A stretch of 64,000 nucleotides of DNA, taken from assembly GCF_000720485.1 (NCBI RefSeq), contig NZ_JOAX01000022.1, positions 62,001 to 126,000 on the forward strand, in the 5' to 3' direction. Below, in pieces: positions 61,091-64,000 of the stretch. This DNA comes from Streptomyces ochraceiscleroticus (GTDB lineage Bacteria > Actinomycetota > Actinomycetes > Streptomycetales > Streptomycetaceae). The first letter of the stretch is position 1. Every line of letters begins with the position of its first letter. The notes under the pieces were generated by a model, which ran no database searches, was not told where the DNA came from, and worked only from the letters and a program-made list of their open reading frames with translations. Both the position numbers and the translations under genes were made by a program.

Positions 61091-61999
61091 TCACTTCAGC
61101 ACCACGACCTTGTGCATTCCCTCGGCAACGTGCGGGTGCCCGGTCTCGTCGTCCGGGACGAAGCAGAGCAGCGCGTAGGTGCCCGGGGGGAGGTGATGGT
61201 TACTCAGGAGGGCGGTGCGGCCGGGGGAGATGGCGCCCAGGCCGAGGGACGGACCGGTGAAGGGCGGCGCGCCGGCCGAGGTGCTGCTGAACGCCTTCTG
61301 GATCTGTTCGTCCGTGGTGCCCGGTGCCACGGGCTGGAGCGCCATCTCGTGGATCTCGTCCGAGGCGTTGTGGACCAGGATGTTGTCCTCGGCCTTGCGC
61401 AGGCCGTGCACCTCGAAGCGAGGACCGTCTTCGGTCTCCTTCGTGGTCACGATGCTGTCGGGGAAGTCCGCGCGCCCCTTGGACGATTCGCCGTGCAGTT
61501 CCAGGGTGCGGATGACCGGATGGGTCGGGTCCTTGAGGAAGGCGGAGAAGTCCAGCAGGACGACGGTGCCCGCGGTGATCGGAGTGGTGAAGGTTGCAGG
61601 CACGGACGGGGTCACCTGGGCCCCGCCGTACAGCTCCGCCTCGTCGCGCACCGATGAGACACCCTTGGCGGCGGCAGCGGGGTTGTCGCCGACGGCCATG
61701 GCCAGGTGGGCGAGCACCTTGTGCACCGAGGCGCCGTGGCGCGGCCGGAACGCCTGGAGGAAGCGGCCCTCCGAGTCGTCGGTCGTGACGTGGAAGTCGA
61801 CCAGACCGGCTCGCGCGTGGTCCGGTGCGTGGATGCCGGAGGCGCCGATGGACACCTCGATGGGCTTGCGGGCATCGTCGCCGTGGCGCGTGGCATCGGC
61901 GGTGGCCACGCCGCCGAGCGGGGTGAAAGCGAAGGCGAGGACGAAGGCGAGGGCGGCGGTCACAGCCCTCGCCCCGTGTCTCTGCAGTGCGGTACGCAT
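61091..61999 (-). CDS. Secreted two-domain beta protein with a cupredoxin-like end
   Basis: A 302-residue exported protein of unknown function. N-terminus: basic RTALQRHGAR then a hydrophobic core and cleavage near TADA, a Sec signal. Two domains with an HxxxDFHVTT-like opening are visible; the second ends LPPGTYALLCFVPDDETG then HPHVAEGMHKVVVLK, where Cys, His and Met follow the order of a type-1 copper site (C-x-H-x-M). The first half contains PRHGASVHKVLAHLAMAVG. It may bind copper or a thiol ligand, but no blue-copper consensus is complete. Monocistronic, leftward; upstream lies argG divergently. Confidence 0.75.
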   Translation of the reverse strand: MRTALQRHGARAVTAALAFVLAFAFTPLGGVATADATRHGDDARKPIEVSIGASGIHAPDHARAGLVDFHVTTDDSEGRFLQAFRPRHGASVHKVLAHLAMAVGDNPAAAAKGVSSVRDEAELYGGAQVTPSVPATFTTPITAGTVVLLDFSAFLKDPTHPVIRTLELHGESSKGRADFPDSIVTTKETEDGPRFEVHGLRKAEDNILVHNASDEIHEMALQPVAPGTTDEQIQKAFSSTSAGAPPFTGPSLGLGAISPGRTALLSNHHLPPGTYALLCFVPDDETGHPHVAEGMHKVVVLK

Positions 62000-63900
<1,901 letters not shown>

Positions 63901-63907
63901 CACCGGT

Positions 63908-63943
63908 CACCGGTTGTACATAGGTACACCGGTTGTACATAGG
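63908..63943. repeat. 17-bp direct repeats with an internal inverted repeat, after argG
   Basis: CACCGGTTGTACATAGG occurs at 63908-63924 and 63927-63943, offset by 19 bp. Across their junction TGTAC-ATAG-GTACA (63915-63928) is an inverted repeat. It lies between the argG stop and its terminator. Confidence 0.85.
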
Positions 63944-63949
63944 CACCTG

Positions 63950-63991
63950 GACAGCGGGCCCCGGCGAAGGCATTCGCCGGGGCCCGCTGTC
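63950..63991. terminator. Strong terminator after argG
   Basis: Perfect 19-bp stem (GACAGCGGGCCCCGGCGAA with its complement) and a four-base GGCA loop, 49 bp after the argG stop. Confidence 0.95.
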
Positions 63992-64000
63992 ACGCGTTGT

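Overview
The window looks like an accessory (arm-type) stretch of a Streptomyces or closely related high-GC actinomycete chromosome. The evidence is very high G+C, strong third-position G/C bias that opens long shadow frames on both strands, frequent GTG starts, purine-rich GGAGG ribosome sites, several likely leaderless genes, and an unusual density of catabolic enzymes paired with GntR, LysR, XRE/MmyB, ROK, LacI, AraC and TetR regulators. No rRNA, tRNA, CRISPR array, integrase or transposase was seen. One LysR gene is reduced to a C-terminal fragment.

Layout. 0-6 kb: an alpha-galactoside uptake and hydrolysis operon (GH36 alpha-galactosidase, solute-binding lipoprotein, two permeases, the second cut by the window edge) with a divergent ROK repressor. 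6-10.7 kb: an XRE/MmyB regulator with an aldo/keto reductase, a carboxymuconolactone-decarboxylase-like protein with a cupin, and an HD hydrolase with a GlxA-type AraC regulator. 10.8-19.1 kb: the most striking locus, two divergent operons. The leftward one encodes two DUF1185 proteins, an alpha/beta hydrolase, an aldehyde dehydrogenase, a tautomerase-like protein and a luciferase-like (LLM) oxygenase. The rightward one encodes a BCCT betaine transporter, an NTF2-like protein, a flavin reductase and a GntR regulator. The parts fit uptake and oxygenative ring opening of a zwitterionic N-heterocycle; trigonelline is the best-known precedent. 19-24.3 kb: a LysR remnant, a second XRE/aldo-keto reductase module, another aldo/keto reductase, a LysR regulator and an alpha/beta hydrolase.

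24.3-29.4 kb: a GntR-controlled operon of MHS-type MFS transporter, split transketolase and SDR dehydrogenase, with a perfect palindrome at its promoter. 29.4-32.3 kb: LysR/RidA and a K+-channel-like RCK protein with a degenerate filter. 32.8-37.6 kb: DctA, glycerate kinase, LysR and tartrate dehydrogenase/decarboxylase, which together form a plausible tartrate to D-glycerate to 2-phosphoglycerate route. 37.9-43.2 kb: a Lys/Ala-rich membrane protein and a giant CtpI-like P-type ATPase. 43.3-50.4 kb: an orphan squalene/phytoene-synthase-like enzyme, an aromatic amino acid lyase homologue lacking the Ala-Ser-Gly MIO triad, an MFS transporter, a PhyH-type oxygenase, a LacI regulator and an AhpD-like protein.

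50.5-55.5 kb: an RlmA-type 23S rRNA methyltransferase, then a Baeyer-Villiger monooxygenase/esterase operon with a divergent AraC regulator and a perfect 22-bp tandem repeat between them. 55.5-64 kb: a secreted lamin-tail protein, an S33 peptidase, a ROK kinase with a PPOX protein, a TetR/EamA pair with two operator-like sites, a secreted cupredoxin-like protein, and argG, apparently leaderless and followed by a very strong terminator.

Start codons were moved inward from the longest frame wherever a ribosome site, promoter position or family alignment supported it. Regulatory sites were read by eye and none has been tested statistically.
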